Shown here: positions 47,799 through 58,597 of the stretch, piece after piece
Position numbering within the stretch: position 1 is the first letter of the stretch
Layout of the letters: each line of letters starts with the position of its first letter
NCBI RefSeq assembly: GCF_014066305.1
Contig: NW_023501071.1
Location: 62,001 to 126,000 of the forward strand
DNA: 64,000 nt
Direction of reading: 5' to 3'
From: Letharia columbiana
Taxonomy: Eukaryota; Ascomycota; Lecanoromycetes; Lecanorales; Parmeliaceae
Translations under genes and position numbers: made by a program
Notes under the pieces: generated by a model
Told to the model about the DNA's origin: nothing
Databases searched by the model: none
The model's input: the letters and a program-made list of their open reading frames with translations, nothing else

Positions 47799-48050
47799 AA
47801 GGAAGTTCGGACGATACATATTTGGACGAATTGAAACCGTCCGATGTCTTGCTCTGACAGCTATTTCATTATTCGAAAGATTTCACTGCGGTAGGAGATA
47901 ATGTGGGATTCACACCACTAATTGGCATGTTGTCTCCATTTCTTTCCAATATTTCGATACTTCTTGCCATAAGGATATGGCCTTTCTCTGTTTTTTATGG
48001 GCAATTATTACGAATCAATCCTCCACACTCAATACACCTTCCTAATTAGG
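47770..48050 (+). pseudogene. Conserved gene-like segment captured in type C Helitrons
   Basis: One frame reads SIAAKWATVEGSSDD, then YLDELKPSDVLL, one TGA stop, then QLFHYSKDFTAVGDNVGF, then a hydrophobic stretch (LSPFLSNISILLAIRIWPF) and ends at TAG near 48047. RIPed versions are in C1 (43760-43990), C3 (58830-59070, minus) and C4 (62200-62450). I do not recognise the family. It looks like an exon fragment picked up by a Helitron, with the stop perhaps from RIP or an intron edge. Confidence 0.45.
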
Positions 48051-48177
48051 CCTTAGCGCGCCTCTCTCCGTACATATATATCTATATATAGGTCAAAAAC
48101 GTATAGTAAGCGATCAGAGTTCGATTTGACTTAGGGCTAGGGCTAAAATTTGATTTAACTTAGAAAAATCCAACTCC

Positions 48178-48205
48178 ATGAATTTAATTCATAGGCCTTT
48201 ACTTG
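48178..48205 (+). other. Helitron 3' terminal hairpin and end
   Basis: Stem ATGAATT / AATTCAT with a one-base loop, then AGGCCTTTACTTG and host T. The same hairpin and end, in RIPed form, terminate every Helitron copy in this window. It is expected to act as the rolling-circle termination signal. Confidence 0.85.
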
Positions 48206-48674
48206 TAATTAAATAAATAATTATATATATTAAAATATAATAAATTATAATCTTCTTTTATTTATTTATTTATTTTATAAACTTATAAAAAAAGTTAATA
48301 AGCTAAATTAAATATTAAATCTATTAGAAATTAATCGAAAGTTATTTAGATATCTAAATTATAATTTTTATTTATATTAATTTTTTATTATTTAATCTTA
48401 AATAGATAGTTAATCTATTTTTTAAATTATATATAATACTAATATAAAGAAGTAGAGCGCGGATTAATATTTAATAAATTAAATTTTAATAAATCTTAAT
48501 ATTCTAGAAGAGTTTAAAAAAGCGTTTCTAATAATATTACTTTTTTTAAAAAATTAATATTTATCTAATATTAAAATATTTTTATCTTAAAGTCGTTTAG
48601 TTTATAATATAAAAAATATCTTTTTACGTTAATCACTAATATTAATATATATAATAATTTTTTAAATTTAAATT
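48206..48674. other. RIPed sequence, unidentified
   Basis: AT-rich, no ORF or repeat recognised; likely part of the same old element as 49110-51000. Confidence 0.4.
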
Positions 48675-49109
48675 TTAATATATATAAAAGAATAAGATAG
48701 AGTTAAGCTTAAAAATATTAAATTTATATATATAGCTAATTATTAATTCGAGTTCTCTACGCTTTTTAATTAGATCGGCTAATTTATTATAAATAAAGAA
48801 ATTAGTATTTATAACTATTAAGATCTCGCTCTTCTACGTCTCTCTTATTAAAAAAATAGATATATATTATTAATATATAGAATTACTTCTTTATTTTCTA
48901 TTAGAATTTTAAGCTTTTTTTTTAATTTTAAAGCGCTATTTATACTTTTCGCATTTTTAAGAATTTTGAAATTTAGTCTTATAATTATTAAAGCGCAAGG
49001 AATTCAAATATCCCTTATTAAAGTTCGCTTATTAAAGATCGCTTATCTACTTACTCGATAGCTCTAATTTAAAAAAAAAAAATATATTTAATTTATAGAT
49101 TTTTATTCG
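48675..49109 (+). mobile_element. Short Helitron A12
   Basis: 435 bp, TTAATATATATAAAAG to TTTATTCG before T. Single-unit A type. The base before the 5' end is T rather than A here. Confidence 0.85.
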
Positions 49110-51000
49110 TAATTAATAATATAATAATTAGAATAATAATAAGATATATTATATTTTTATTAGAGTTATTAATAGATTAACTATATTTATTTAAATTTAA
49201 TTCTTATCTTTTTTATTACGCTAACTCTTTTAAAAAAAATTAAAATAACTCTAATATTATTTAGAAGTTCTTTTAAAACTAATTAAATAATATATATTAT
49301 ATAAAAAATATATTATAAATAATTTTAAAATTTGAATTTTTTAATATTAAGTAAATTATTTATTATAAAAATAGAAAGATAAGTAATTAAATTATTAAAG
49401 AGTATATTATTATTACTAGTATTATTAATTATAAATCTAAATATATAAATTTAAATCTTATATTTTATAAAAATTAAATTAATAATACTTATAAATTTTA
49501 ATTAATATATTTAGCTTCGATATATTTAAAATTTATAAAATTTTTATATTATTACTAATTAATATTAATAAAAAGAATTAAAATTATTATAGATAATTAA
49601 TAATTTAAAATTAGAGAGATTTTAATATTATCGATTAATAAATTTTCTAGTAATTTTATTTCTAGCTCTATAGTTTTTCGTATTAATTAATTCTTTATAA
49701 TAAATTTTAATTTTAATTATATATTAAAGTTAAGATAATATTAAAATTATAATATCTTAAAATAATTAATACTTATAAATAAAATATTATTATTTATAAT
49801 TTAGTAATAAAATTATTTCGAGAAATCTTTATATATAAGCTTTCGATCTTTTAATATTTTAAGAGAATTTTAATAATAGTATTTTTAGAGTAAATAATAA
49901 GCTAGACTTTTTATTTATTATTTTATTTATTAATAGTTTCTATTATCTAATTTAAAAATATATTTAATTTTTATAACTATTAATTAAACTTATTTATTAT
50001 AAATTATTAAAATTAGATTTCTTAATATATTCTTTAAACTTAATATATACTATTATATTATTTATTTTATAGTTTATAAATAAATAAATTAGAATTTTAT
50101 TATAGTAATAATGAATAATATATAACTCGTCGAAACTAATAAATATATATTTAGTTCTAGAATTTCTTAATTTTTAAGCCTTAATAAATAGACTAATAAT
50201 TATTATTAAATTTAAATTAATTCTATATAGCTTATACTATCTTTATCTATTACTATATTTTTTTATTTTTTTTATTAATATTAAATAGAATATAAAGTTT
50301 ATTATTATCTTTATATTAAAATATACTTATTAATATTTTATATTAAGTATTATTAAATAAATAAAATTAAGTTTATATTAAATAAAGATTTAGATAATAT
50401 TTTAAAATTAAGATATTTAAAGAGTAATTAAAAAAGATATATAAATAAATAAAATATTAGAAATAAAATAAGATTAATATTTAATATATAAATTCTATCT
50501 TCTTATTATAATAGAAACTTATATTATTTTAATAATATATTATTATATTATTTTTAATATTTAAATTAAAAATTAACTTTTTTTAATTAGAAATATAATT
50601 AATAGCTATATATATAATAATATGTAATAATACTAATATAAAATTAATATTTAATTTAATTAATTTAAAACTCTAATTAATTTAGCTATTAACGCTTTTT
50701 TATTTAATATAATATATATTTAATTTCTTTTAATATTACTCGTTTATCGCTATATTATTTTAAATATTAGAATTAAAAATTAAATCTTTTTAATTAATAT
50801 TCTAATTATTAATTTTATTAATAAAAATATATATTAATATCTTAAAATTATTAAATAAATTTTATTAGGCGTTAATATAGAATTAAAATCTAGTTTAAAC
50901 GCTTTAATAATTTAATTAATTAAATTAATTATTATTTAAATCTTCTATATATAAGAATTAAATCTTTTATTATAGTAAATTTTTTTTTAAGCTTTAAAAT
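49110..51000. other. RIPed sequence, unidentified
   Basis: 1.9 kb with extreme AT content and frequent TAA/TAG in all frames. I could not assign a strand, domain or repeat family. Probably an old transposon body. Confidence 0.4.
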
Positions 51001-51600
51001 CTTTCTTATTAATACGTCTTTCTTTTATTTAAGTAATATTATAATATCTTTTATTTAGATATTAAATTATTAAAGTATTATATTCTTCGCTTTTAATTAA
51101 GAGGTCTTATTTTTAAATGAATATCTTTTATTTTATAAGAATAATAATAATTTTATTATAGACGAAGATAAAAAAGAAATAATATCTTCTCTTATTTTTA
51201 TAATAGAAGAAGAGAAGAAAGTAAGTGAATTAATCGTAAGCTATAAATAATCTAATATTTAAGAATAACGAATTAATAAAGTTATAATATTAAAATAAAG
51301 AGCTTTTTTTATAATTAGTAAATATAAAATGAAATAGAAATTAATAAGATTAATAAGATTATCTTTAATAAATATATTATATATATAAAAAGAAAATATA
51401 TAGAATATAAGAGAGCGTGTATATATATAGTTATGAATATTTAAAATATATTTAAAATATAAAAAAAAGCGCTTATTCATAGCTCTAGAATATATATTAT
51501 TAATAAAAAATTAATTTTTTTTAATTAGCTTTTTAATTAACGTTTAAATTTAATTTTCTTTAAATAATATTTTATTTTAATAAATTTTTAATTATACAAT
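51001..51600 (+). mobile_element. Second piggyBac-like element, 3' region, RIPed
   Basis: Matches 24600-25495 in order (ATAATAGAAGAAGAGAAG, then AATAACGAATTAATAAA, then ATATTAATAAAAAA) and lacks Helitron A7, so it shows the uninterrupted sequence near 51260. The transposase part upstream cannot be read. Confidence 0.55.
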
Positions 51601-51889
51601 ATTAATTAGCTTAATAATAAATATTTAATATTATTCTTTTCTAATTTACTCTCTTCTTTTTTAAAAATTCTTTTTATTATTATAATATTTATATTATAAT
51701 ATTATCTATATCTAAATAAAATAAAATTATTTTTCTCTATATTTTATTATTAAATTAGATTAATAATATTATTTTTATAAATTAAATATATACTTAATAG
51801 CGATATATCTCTTAATATAGTAATTAATTATAATATTAATTATAAATTATTAATTTATAATATTATTATTTATTAAAGCTATTAACTTA

Positions 51890-52679
51890 ATAATTATAGA
51901 AATTTAAATTTTTTTAATAATTTATTAACTATTAATTTAAACTCGTTTAAATTATTAAAGTAAAGTAAAAATAAAACTTCGCGAAGATAAAAATTAAAAG
52001 ATTATATATAAAATTTAAGAAGTATAATTATAAATAAGAAAGATATATAGTTATATTAATTATATATATTTAAATTAAATAATAAATTAATTATATATAT
52101 TAATTATATTATTATCAATTAGACTTTAAAATTTATATATTTAAGAAAATCCGCGAATTATAGAAATTAATAAATTTAATTATTTCTTAAATTATATTCG
52201 CTTAAGTAATAAAGAAGATCTTAATTTATATAATTTTAAATTTAATTAATTCGTTTCGAATTTAAATCTCTATATTAATTATATTTTAAGAAATTATAAG
52301 AATAAGATTAGCGAGCGATTTTAATAATATAACTTACTTTTTAATAGTTATAAATAAAGAAAATTACTAATTAATATCTAGCGGCCTAATTATATATATT
52401 TTATATAAAAAGAATTACTTTATAATTAAAAGATATATAACTTCTTAAATAATTATAATAAGATATAAATTTATAAGTAATAATATAGTATTATTAAAGT
52501 CTAGACGTACTTTTTATAAAAGAAAATATAATAAAAAAAACTATTTTAAGTTAAAACTAAGATATTATAATTATTATTCTATTTATTAGATTTAATTAAT
52601 AATATTTAATTATTATACTTAATCTAATAACTTTATATATTTTATATTTAGAAAATAACTTTTTTTAAATTAATTTAAA
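51890..52679 (+). repeat. Repeat R1, copy 2
   Basis: Colinear with 1-759 (AAACTTCGCGAAGATAAAA near 51978; AGTCTAGACGTAC near 52500). Interrupted at 52679 by Helitron A13. No domain recognised. Confidence 0.6.
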
Positions 52680-53112
52680 TTAGTATATATAAAATAAGAT
52701 AGAGCTAAGCTTAAAAACCTTGAATTTATATATATAGCTAATTATTAATTCGGGTTCTCTACGCTTTTTAGCTAGATCGACTAACTTATTATAGATAAAT
52801 AAATTAATATTCGTAACTATCAAAATTTCGTCCTCTTATACCTTTCTTATTAAAAAAATAGATATATATTATTAATATATAGAATTACTTTTTTATTTTC
52901 TATTAAAATTTTAAGATTTCTTCTTTAAATCTTAAAGCGCTATTTATAATTTTCGAATCTTTAAGAATTTTAAAATTTAGTCTTATAATTATTAAAGCGT
53001 AAGGAATTCAAATATCGCTCATTAAAGTTCGCTTATTAAAGTTCGCTTATCTACTTACTCGATAGCTCTAATTAAAAAAAACTTATAAATTTAATTTATA
53101 GGCCTTTACTTC
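52680..53112 (+). mobile_element. Short Helitron A13
   Basis: 433 bp, TTAGTATATATAAAATAAG to CTTTACTTC before T. Host A at 52679. Single-unit A type. Confidence 0.86.
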
Positions 53113-53139
53113 TATAAATATATATTTATAAAAATACTA

Positions 53140-53760
53140 CTACTCTAATAAAAGAGGCTTTCTATTCTAAAATTTATATTAAATTAAAGATTATATCTTT
53201 ATATTTAATAGCTTTAATTTCAAAAACTACTATTAATATCGCGATTAAATTTATATAATAATAATATATCTTTCTTATTAATAGATATCTCTATATTCGA
53301 TAACTTTACTTCTTAAAGTTACTATTAATATCGAGATTAAATTCGTATAATAATACTATATCTTTTTTATTAACGGGTATTTCTATATTTAATAGCTTTA
53401 ATTTTTAAAGTTATTATTAATATCGCGACTAAATTCGTATAATAATAATATATCTTTCTTATTAATAGATATCTCTATATTTAATAACTTTAATTCTTAA
53501 ACTTACTATTAATATCGAGATTAAATTCGTATAATAATATTATATCTTTTTATTAACGGGTATTTCTATATTTAATAACTTTAATTCTTAAACTTACTAT
53601 TAATATCGAGATTAAGATTATATAATAATAATATATCTTTTATATTAACGAGGATTTCTATATTTAATAACTTTAGTTTCTAAAGATATTATTAATATCG
53701 CGATTAAATTCATATAATAATAATATATATTTCTTATTAGCGAATATATTAATAATTATA
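53140..53760. repeat. 92-bp minisatellite with alternating unit types
   Basis: TATTAATATCG anchors lie at 53231, 53323, 53415, 53507, 53598 and 53690, a period of 92 (once 91). Two unit types alternate: one with ATCGCGA and AATAGATATCTC, the other with ATCGAGA and AACGGGTATTTC. That gives a 184-bp higher-order pattern. A degenerate partial unit precedes the first. It is AT-rich and RIPed, and not a multiple of three. Confidence 0.93.
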
Positions 53761-54357
53761 AATATTTAAAATATAATAGAAAAGAGTAGATAACTCTTAA
53801 TAATATTTGATTTTAAATTTATAGCTTCTTTATCTTATCTAAAAGTAAAGATATTTATATCTAGAATTTAAAGTAAATAAATTTTAATATATAATTATAA
53901 AATAAATATAGATATTTTAATCTTTCTTACTAAGTATATAACGCTCAAAAGAAAAATATTAATTTTTAATTATACTTATATAAATTTTTTAAAAAAATCT
54001 ATATATTAATAGAAAGTTTAAATTTATATTAATTATAATTATAAAGATGATTATAATTATAATATTAAATATAATTAAATATTTAAATTATAATACTTAA
54101 TACTAGCTAATAAAAGATTAAATTCTATTAATTATTCTATTTAATATCTTATTTATTTATTATAAAATTATAAAATTATCTTTTAAAAGTAAGTCTTTAA
54201 AGACGATAGTCGAATAATATAATATATATATAGAATAAATTTTTTTAAACTACGTATTAAAAGAAAAGCTTTAAAATTATAAGATTAATTAAAATTTAAT
54301 AATAATAAATCTCGCGTAAAGCTTAAATTATAGCTCGCGTTAGTTATATATAATAAA

Positions 54358-54987
54358 CGAGTAAAGACCTATAAATTAAATTTATAATCATTTTTTTTAA
54401 TTAGAACTATCGAGTAAATTTAATAAGCGAACTTTTAATAGATAATATTTAAATTAATTACCTTTAAATATCCGTATAACTAAATTTAGTAATTATCTTT
54501 TTCTCTAAAAGCTCTTATTTCGTTCTATAACTTTAAAAGAAAATCTCAAGTTTTAAATAGAAAATAAAAAAGTTATTTTAAAATTAAATAATATATATCT
54601 ATTTTTTAATCAGGGCTGTTCGGCTGTCCGCGATCTTTGATAAGCGAACTTTAATAAGCGATATTTGAATTCCTTGCGCTTTAATAATTATAAGACTAAA
54701 TTTCAAAATTCGTAAAAATTCGAAAAGCATAAATAGCGTTTTAAAATTTAAAAAAAATTTTAAAATTTTAATAGAAAATAAAAAAGTTATTCTATATATT
54801 AATAATATACACCTATTTTTTTAATAAGAAAGGCGCGAAAGAACGAGATTTTAATAATTACGAACGCTAATTTATTTATTCGCGATATTTAATTAAAAAG
54901 CGTAGATCTAATAAATTAATAATTGACTATATATATAAATTCAAGGTTTTCTAGTTTAGCTCTATCTTATTCTTTTATATATATTAA
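54358..54987 (-). mobile_element. Helitron A14 with duplicated 3' half
   Basis: 630 bp, reversed: CGAGTAAAGACC at the left, TTTTATATATATTAA at the right, between A and T. It has two 3'-half units, one of them un-RIPed around CAGGGCTGTTCGGCTGTCCG. Confidence 0.86.
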
Positions 54988-55237
54988 TATATTATCTAAT
55001 TTCTATTACCGCTTTAATATTATTAAAATAAAGGCGATATTTATTAAAGTAAAAATAATATCTATTAAAGTAATAGTAATAGCGATTAAAGCGGCGATAA
55101 TATCTAGTAAACTCTTTACTTTAACGCTATATCTAATACTTTAAAATAATATTAGCGTTTTTAAAGAGCTATTAAAAATAGATTAAGCGTATATAAGTTA
55201 AGCTCTTTACGCGATCTATTTATATATTAACTTAAAG

Positions 55238-57068
55238 TATTAGTAACTTAGCTAAAAAAGCTAGTTTCGAGAGTGTCTACGCTTAATAGTTAGATACCCC
55301 TATTTGAATCTAAATAGAGCCTTATAGAGCCCTTATAGGAACGTCGTAGAACTTTTTTATAAGGGCTACTTCTAATAATATCTTTCTCTCTAGAGAGCTT
55401 ATTCTCGAGCTTTAAAGATAGTATAAAAATCGCGATATTTCGAGAATCTTTCTCGAAAGATCTACGATTTTAAGGATACCATACCCTATACTCCGAGGTT
55501 TACTCCTCTAAAGATTTTTAAATATTTATTTATTTATAGAATTTAAAATTTATCTTTATAGGCTATTAAGTAAAAGACCTATAGTCTTATCTTTATATTA
55601 ATATATTATAAAAATAGAGCTATATTCTAGACTTATAGCCTCGCTTTAGCGTATATAAATTAAATTTAAATCTATTTTAATCGACCTCGAGATTTCTTTT
55701 CTAGATATCTACTTAAGCTTTTTATCCTATAACGTTCTACTCGAAAATAAAATATTCTATTTAAAAATCTTATTTAAATAGAACTATTCTATCCGAAATA
55801 TTCTTATTAAAATAAGATATTTTATTCGAAAATCTTATTTATATAAAGCGTTCTATCTAAAAGTTTTAATTTCGAGATTTATTTTCGACGTAACTATTAC
55901 TCGAGTAACTCCCTAAAAAAATTAAATTTCTAATTTTTAATAGAGGATTTAAGTGTTCTCGAATCTTTAACCCTCTATTTTTAAAAATTAAGCGTATTAT
56001 TCTTAGTTTTAATTAATATTATTTTAAAATAATTAGTTAGATTCTTTAGACTATAATTAATCTAAAATAAAATATAAATATTATTATTAATAACTTAGTT
56101 AAAAAAGCTAGTTTTAAGAATATCTACGCTTAATAACTAGAAATCTTTATTTAAATCTAAATAGAGCCTTATAAGACTTCTATAGAAATATCGTAGAGTT
56201 CTTTTATAAAGGCTACTATTAATAATATCTTCCTCTCTAAAGAGCTTATTCTCGAGCTTCGAAGATAGTATAAAAATCGCGATATTTCGAGAATCTTTCT
56301 CGAAAGATCTATAATTTTAAGGACAACATGCCTTATACTCCGAGGTTTACTTTCTTAAAAATTTCTAAATATCTATTTATTTATAAAACTTAAAATTTAT
56401 CTTTATAAACTATTAAGTAAAAGATCTATAGCTCTATCTTTACGTCGATATATTATAAAAATAAAGTTATATTTCGAGTTTATAATCTCGCCTTAGCGTA
56501 TATAAATTAAATTTAAATATATTTTAGTCGGCCTCGCAGTTTCTTTCTTAGATATTTACTTAGACTTTTTATTCTAAAGCGTTCTATCTAAAAATAAAAT
56601 ATTCTATTTAAAAATCTTATTTAAATAAAGCTATTCTATCTAAAATATTCTTAATAAAAAAAAGCGTTTTACTCGAAAATCTTATTTATATAAGACGTCT
56701 TATCTAATAATTTTAGCTTTAAGACCCGCCTTCGACGTAATTATTACCCGAGCGACTCTCTAAAAAAATTAGCTTTTTAATTTTTAATAGAGGATTTAAG
56801 CGTTCTCGAATTTTTAATTCTCTATTTTTAATAATTAAGCGTATTACTCTCGATTTTAATTAATATTACTTCGAAGTAACTAGCTATATTCTTTAAACTA
56901 TAATCGATTAAAATAAAGCGTAGATATTATTATTAATAACTTAGTTAAAAAAATCTAATTCGAGAATATCTACGTTTAATAGCTAGATACCTCTATTTAA
57001 ACTTAAATAAAGTCTTATAAAGCTTCTATAGAGACGTCGTAAGGCTCTCGTAGAGACTTCTTCTAATA
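55238..57068 (+). mobile_element. Tandem miniature LTR element (LTR-int-LTR-int-LTR)
   Basis: Three LTR copies (55238-55377, 56085-56224, 56931-57068; 140, 140 and 138 bp) alternate with two ~706-bp interiors, so units repeat every 847/846 bp. LTRs run TATTAGTAACTTAG to CTTCTAATA, the RIPed form of TGTTAG...CTAACA. The whole array is flanked by TAAAG (55233-55237 and 57069-57073), and R2 copy 1 has the empty site (TTTAAAATTATTAAAAAATA near 23015). The interior has no recognised gene. This is the structure of tandem TRIM-type retroelements. Confidence 0.9.
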
Positions 57069-58256
57069 TAAAGTTATTAAAAGATAAAAAATAATTATAT
57101 TATATTTTAAGTATTATTATAATAAAATTAGATTATTTAAATAGAAGTTTAATATATAAAGAAGATAGTCTTATAATAAAATGAATTAATATAAAAAAAA
57201 AGTTTTAGAAGAAAAGAAAAGCTTAGATATTTATCGCGTATATTAAATTTTTAAATTACTTTATATTATTTAACTTAAATTAAATATTAATAAAACGCTT
57301 TCTCTTTAATTTTAAAGATTTAAGTTTAAATAAATTATATTTATTAAGTTCTATTATATAGTAAAATCTTAACTATCTTTATAATAATTATAATAATTAT
57401 AATTATTATTATAGCTTATATAGATTAAAAGATAAAAGATCTAAGAGAATAAGTTAATAAGTAATTATTTTTATCTAATTTAATTGACGTTAAATTATTA
57501 AAATTTATTAAATATTTTAAATATTTTATTTTTACTTTCTTTTCTTTAAGTCTTATTATCTTTATAGAAATAATTATTCTTTAAATTAAACTCTATAATA
57601 ATATACTTAAAATAAAATAAAATATATATTCTCTTTATATCTAATATTAATACTTATTAGAATTAACGTATTTTTTAATAAAATAAATTTTAATTAAAAT
57701 TAAGAATAGCTTAATATTCGTAAATATTTATATTAACTCTTTAATTTCTTTATATATATTTAACAATTTATTTTTTTATAGTAATTAAAGTAGAAGAGAT
57801 TAAATTTAATAATTTATTATAATAAATATTAAATACTAATAATAATAGCGATATTAAAGAGTTTTAATATAAATTAATTAAGCGATAACTAGATTCTTAA
57901 TTAAATTAAAAAGCGAAGAATAAGCTTAATTAAAATAAAAATACTAAGAAATTGTAATAACGAATAAATATATTTATATTTAAGAAGAGATTAATTAAAA
58001 AGATAAAGGAAGTCGATATTTTAGTTATTAATTATATTATAATTATTAAAAAATATAAAACTAAGTATATTAATATTCTATCGTTAAAATAAAAATAAGC
58101 TTTTAAGTAACGTAGATAAGATATAATAAATAAGCGATAAATAATTTTAATTCTATCTATTATTTTAGTAGATTTATATTTTAATAATATTATATAAAAA
58201 AAGCACGCGAGCGTAATTATAAAAAAATTTAGAGTTTTATTTATCGCGCGAATTAT

Positions 58257-58313
58257 TATTATATATAAAAGAATAAGATAGAGCTAAGCTTAGAAATTTT
58301 AAATTTATATATA
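58257..58313 (+). mobile_element. Helitron 5'-end fragment (57 bp)
   Basis: ATATATAAAAGAATAAGATAG to about TTTATATAT, then another Helitron starts at TTAG (58314). Only the 5' end of this copy remains. Confidence 0.7.
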
Positions 58314-58597
58314 TTAGTATATATAATAGAATAAGATAGGGCTAAGCTTGAAAATCTTAAATTTGTATATATAGCTAATTATAAATTTAGGGTTACTACG
58401 CTCTTTGATTAGACCGGCTAAATCAGCCCGATAGTCCTTTCGAGCTCTCTTATTAAAAATTTATATATAGAAGTTTTACACTTTAAAGTACTCAGCTTGC
58501 GATATATATAGTTACTTTATAATTTCTCAAATTGTAAAGCTCGCTTTACGCTTTCTAACGCTATAAAAATTATAAAGTTTAATCTACTATTAATAAA
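58314..58597 (+). mobile_element. Type C Helitron C4, 5' part
   Basis: TTAGTATATATAATAG onward, lightly RIPed. Split at 58597 by inverted Helitron C3; resumes at 61193. Confidence 0.85.

Larger units (their letters stand above)
45367..48205 (+). mobile_element. Type C Helitron C2, best-preserved copy
   Basis: 2839 bp. The 5' end is TCAGTATATATAAAAG after host A 45366, giving the canonical Helitron 5' TC. The 3' end is CTTTACTTG followed by host T. A hairpin ATGAATTTAATTCAT (48178-48192, 7-bp stem) lies 13 nt from the end. The end is CTTG rather than the usual CTRR. There is no target duplication. From about 46130 on, CA/TG are frequent, so this part escaped RIP; the first 750 bp are mildly RIPed. 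It has no Rep/helicase and is non-autonomous. It carries ORF1 remains, a tandem array and a gene-like 3' segment. Confidence 0.93.
53761..58256 (+). repeat. Repeat R2, copy 2 (with A14 and a TRIM array inside)
   Basis: From about 54240 it is colinear with R2 copy 1 from about 22640 (AAGCTTTAAAATTATAAGAT, CTCGCGTAAAGCTTAAA, TTTACGCGATCTATTTATAT, GAGCGTAATTATAAAA). It provides empty sites for TA4 and continues at 63007 beyond a Helitron cluster. The part 53761-54240 has no match recognised. The open stretch at 54990-55144 is only a short unstopped run. Confidence 0.6.

Noticed and set aside
51259..51480. 73-codon minus-strand ORF
   Set aside because: Composed almost only of Ile, Tyr, Leu, Asn, Phe and Lys from extreme AT content, inside a RIPed piggyBac-like 3' region.
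53140..53760. CRISPR-like array
   Set aside because: Regular 92-bp period, but units are contiguous with no distinct spacers and the genome is fungal.
54923..55144. 73-codon plus-strand ORF
   Set aside because: Begins inside the 5' end of Helitron A14 and runs into R2, so it crosses a transposon boundary.
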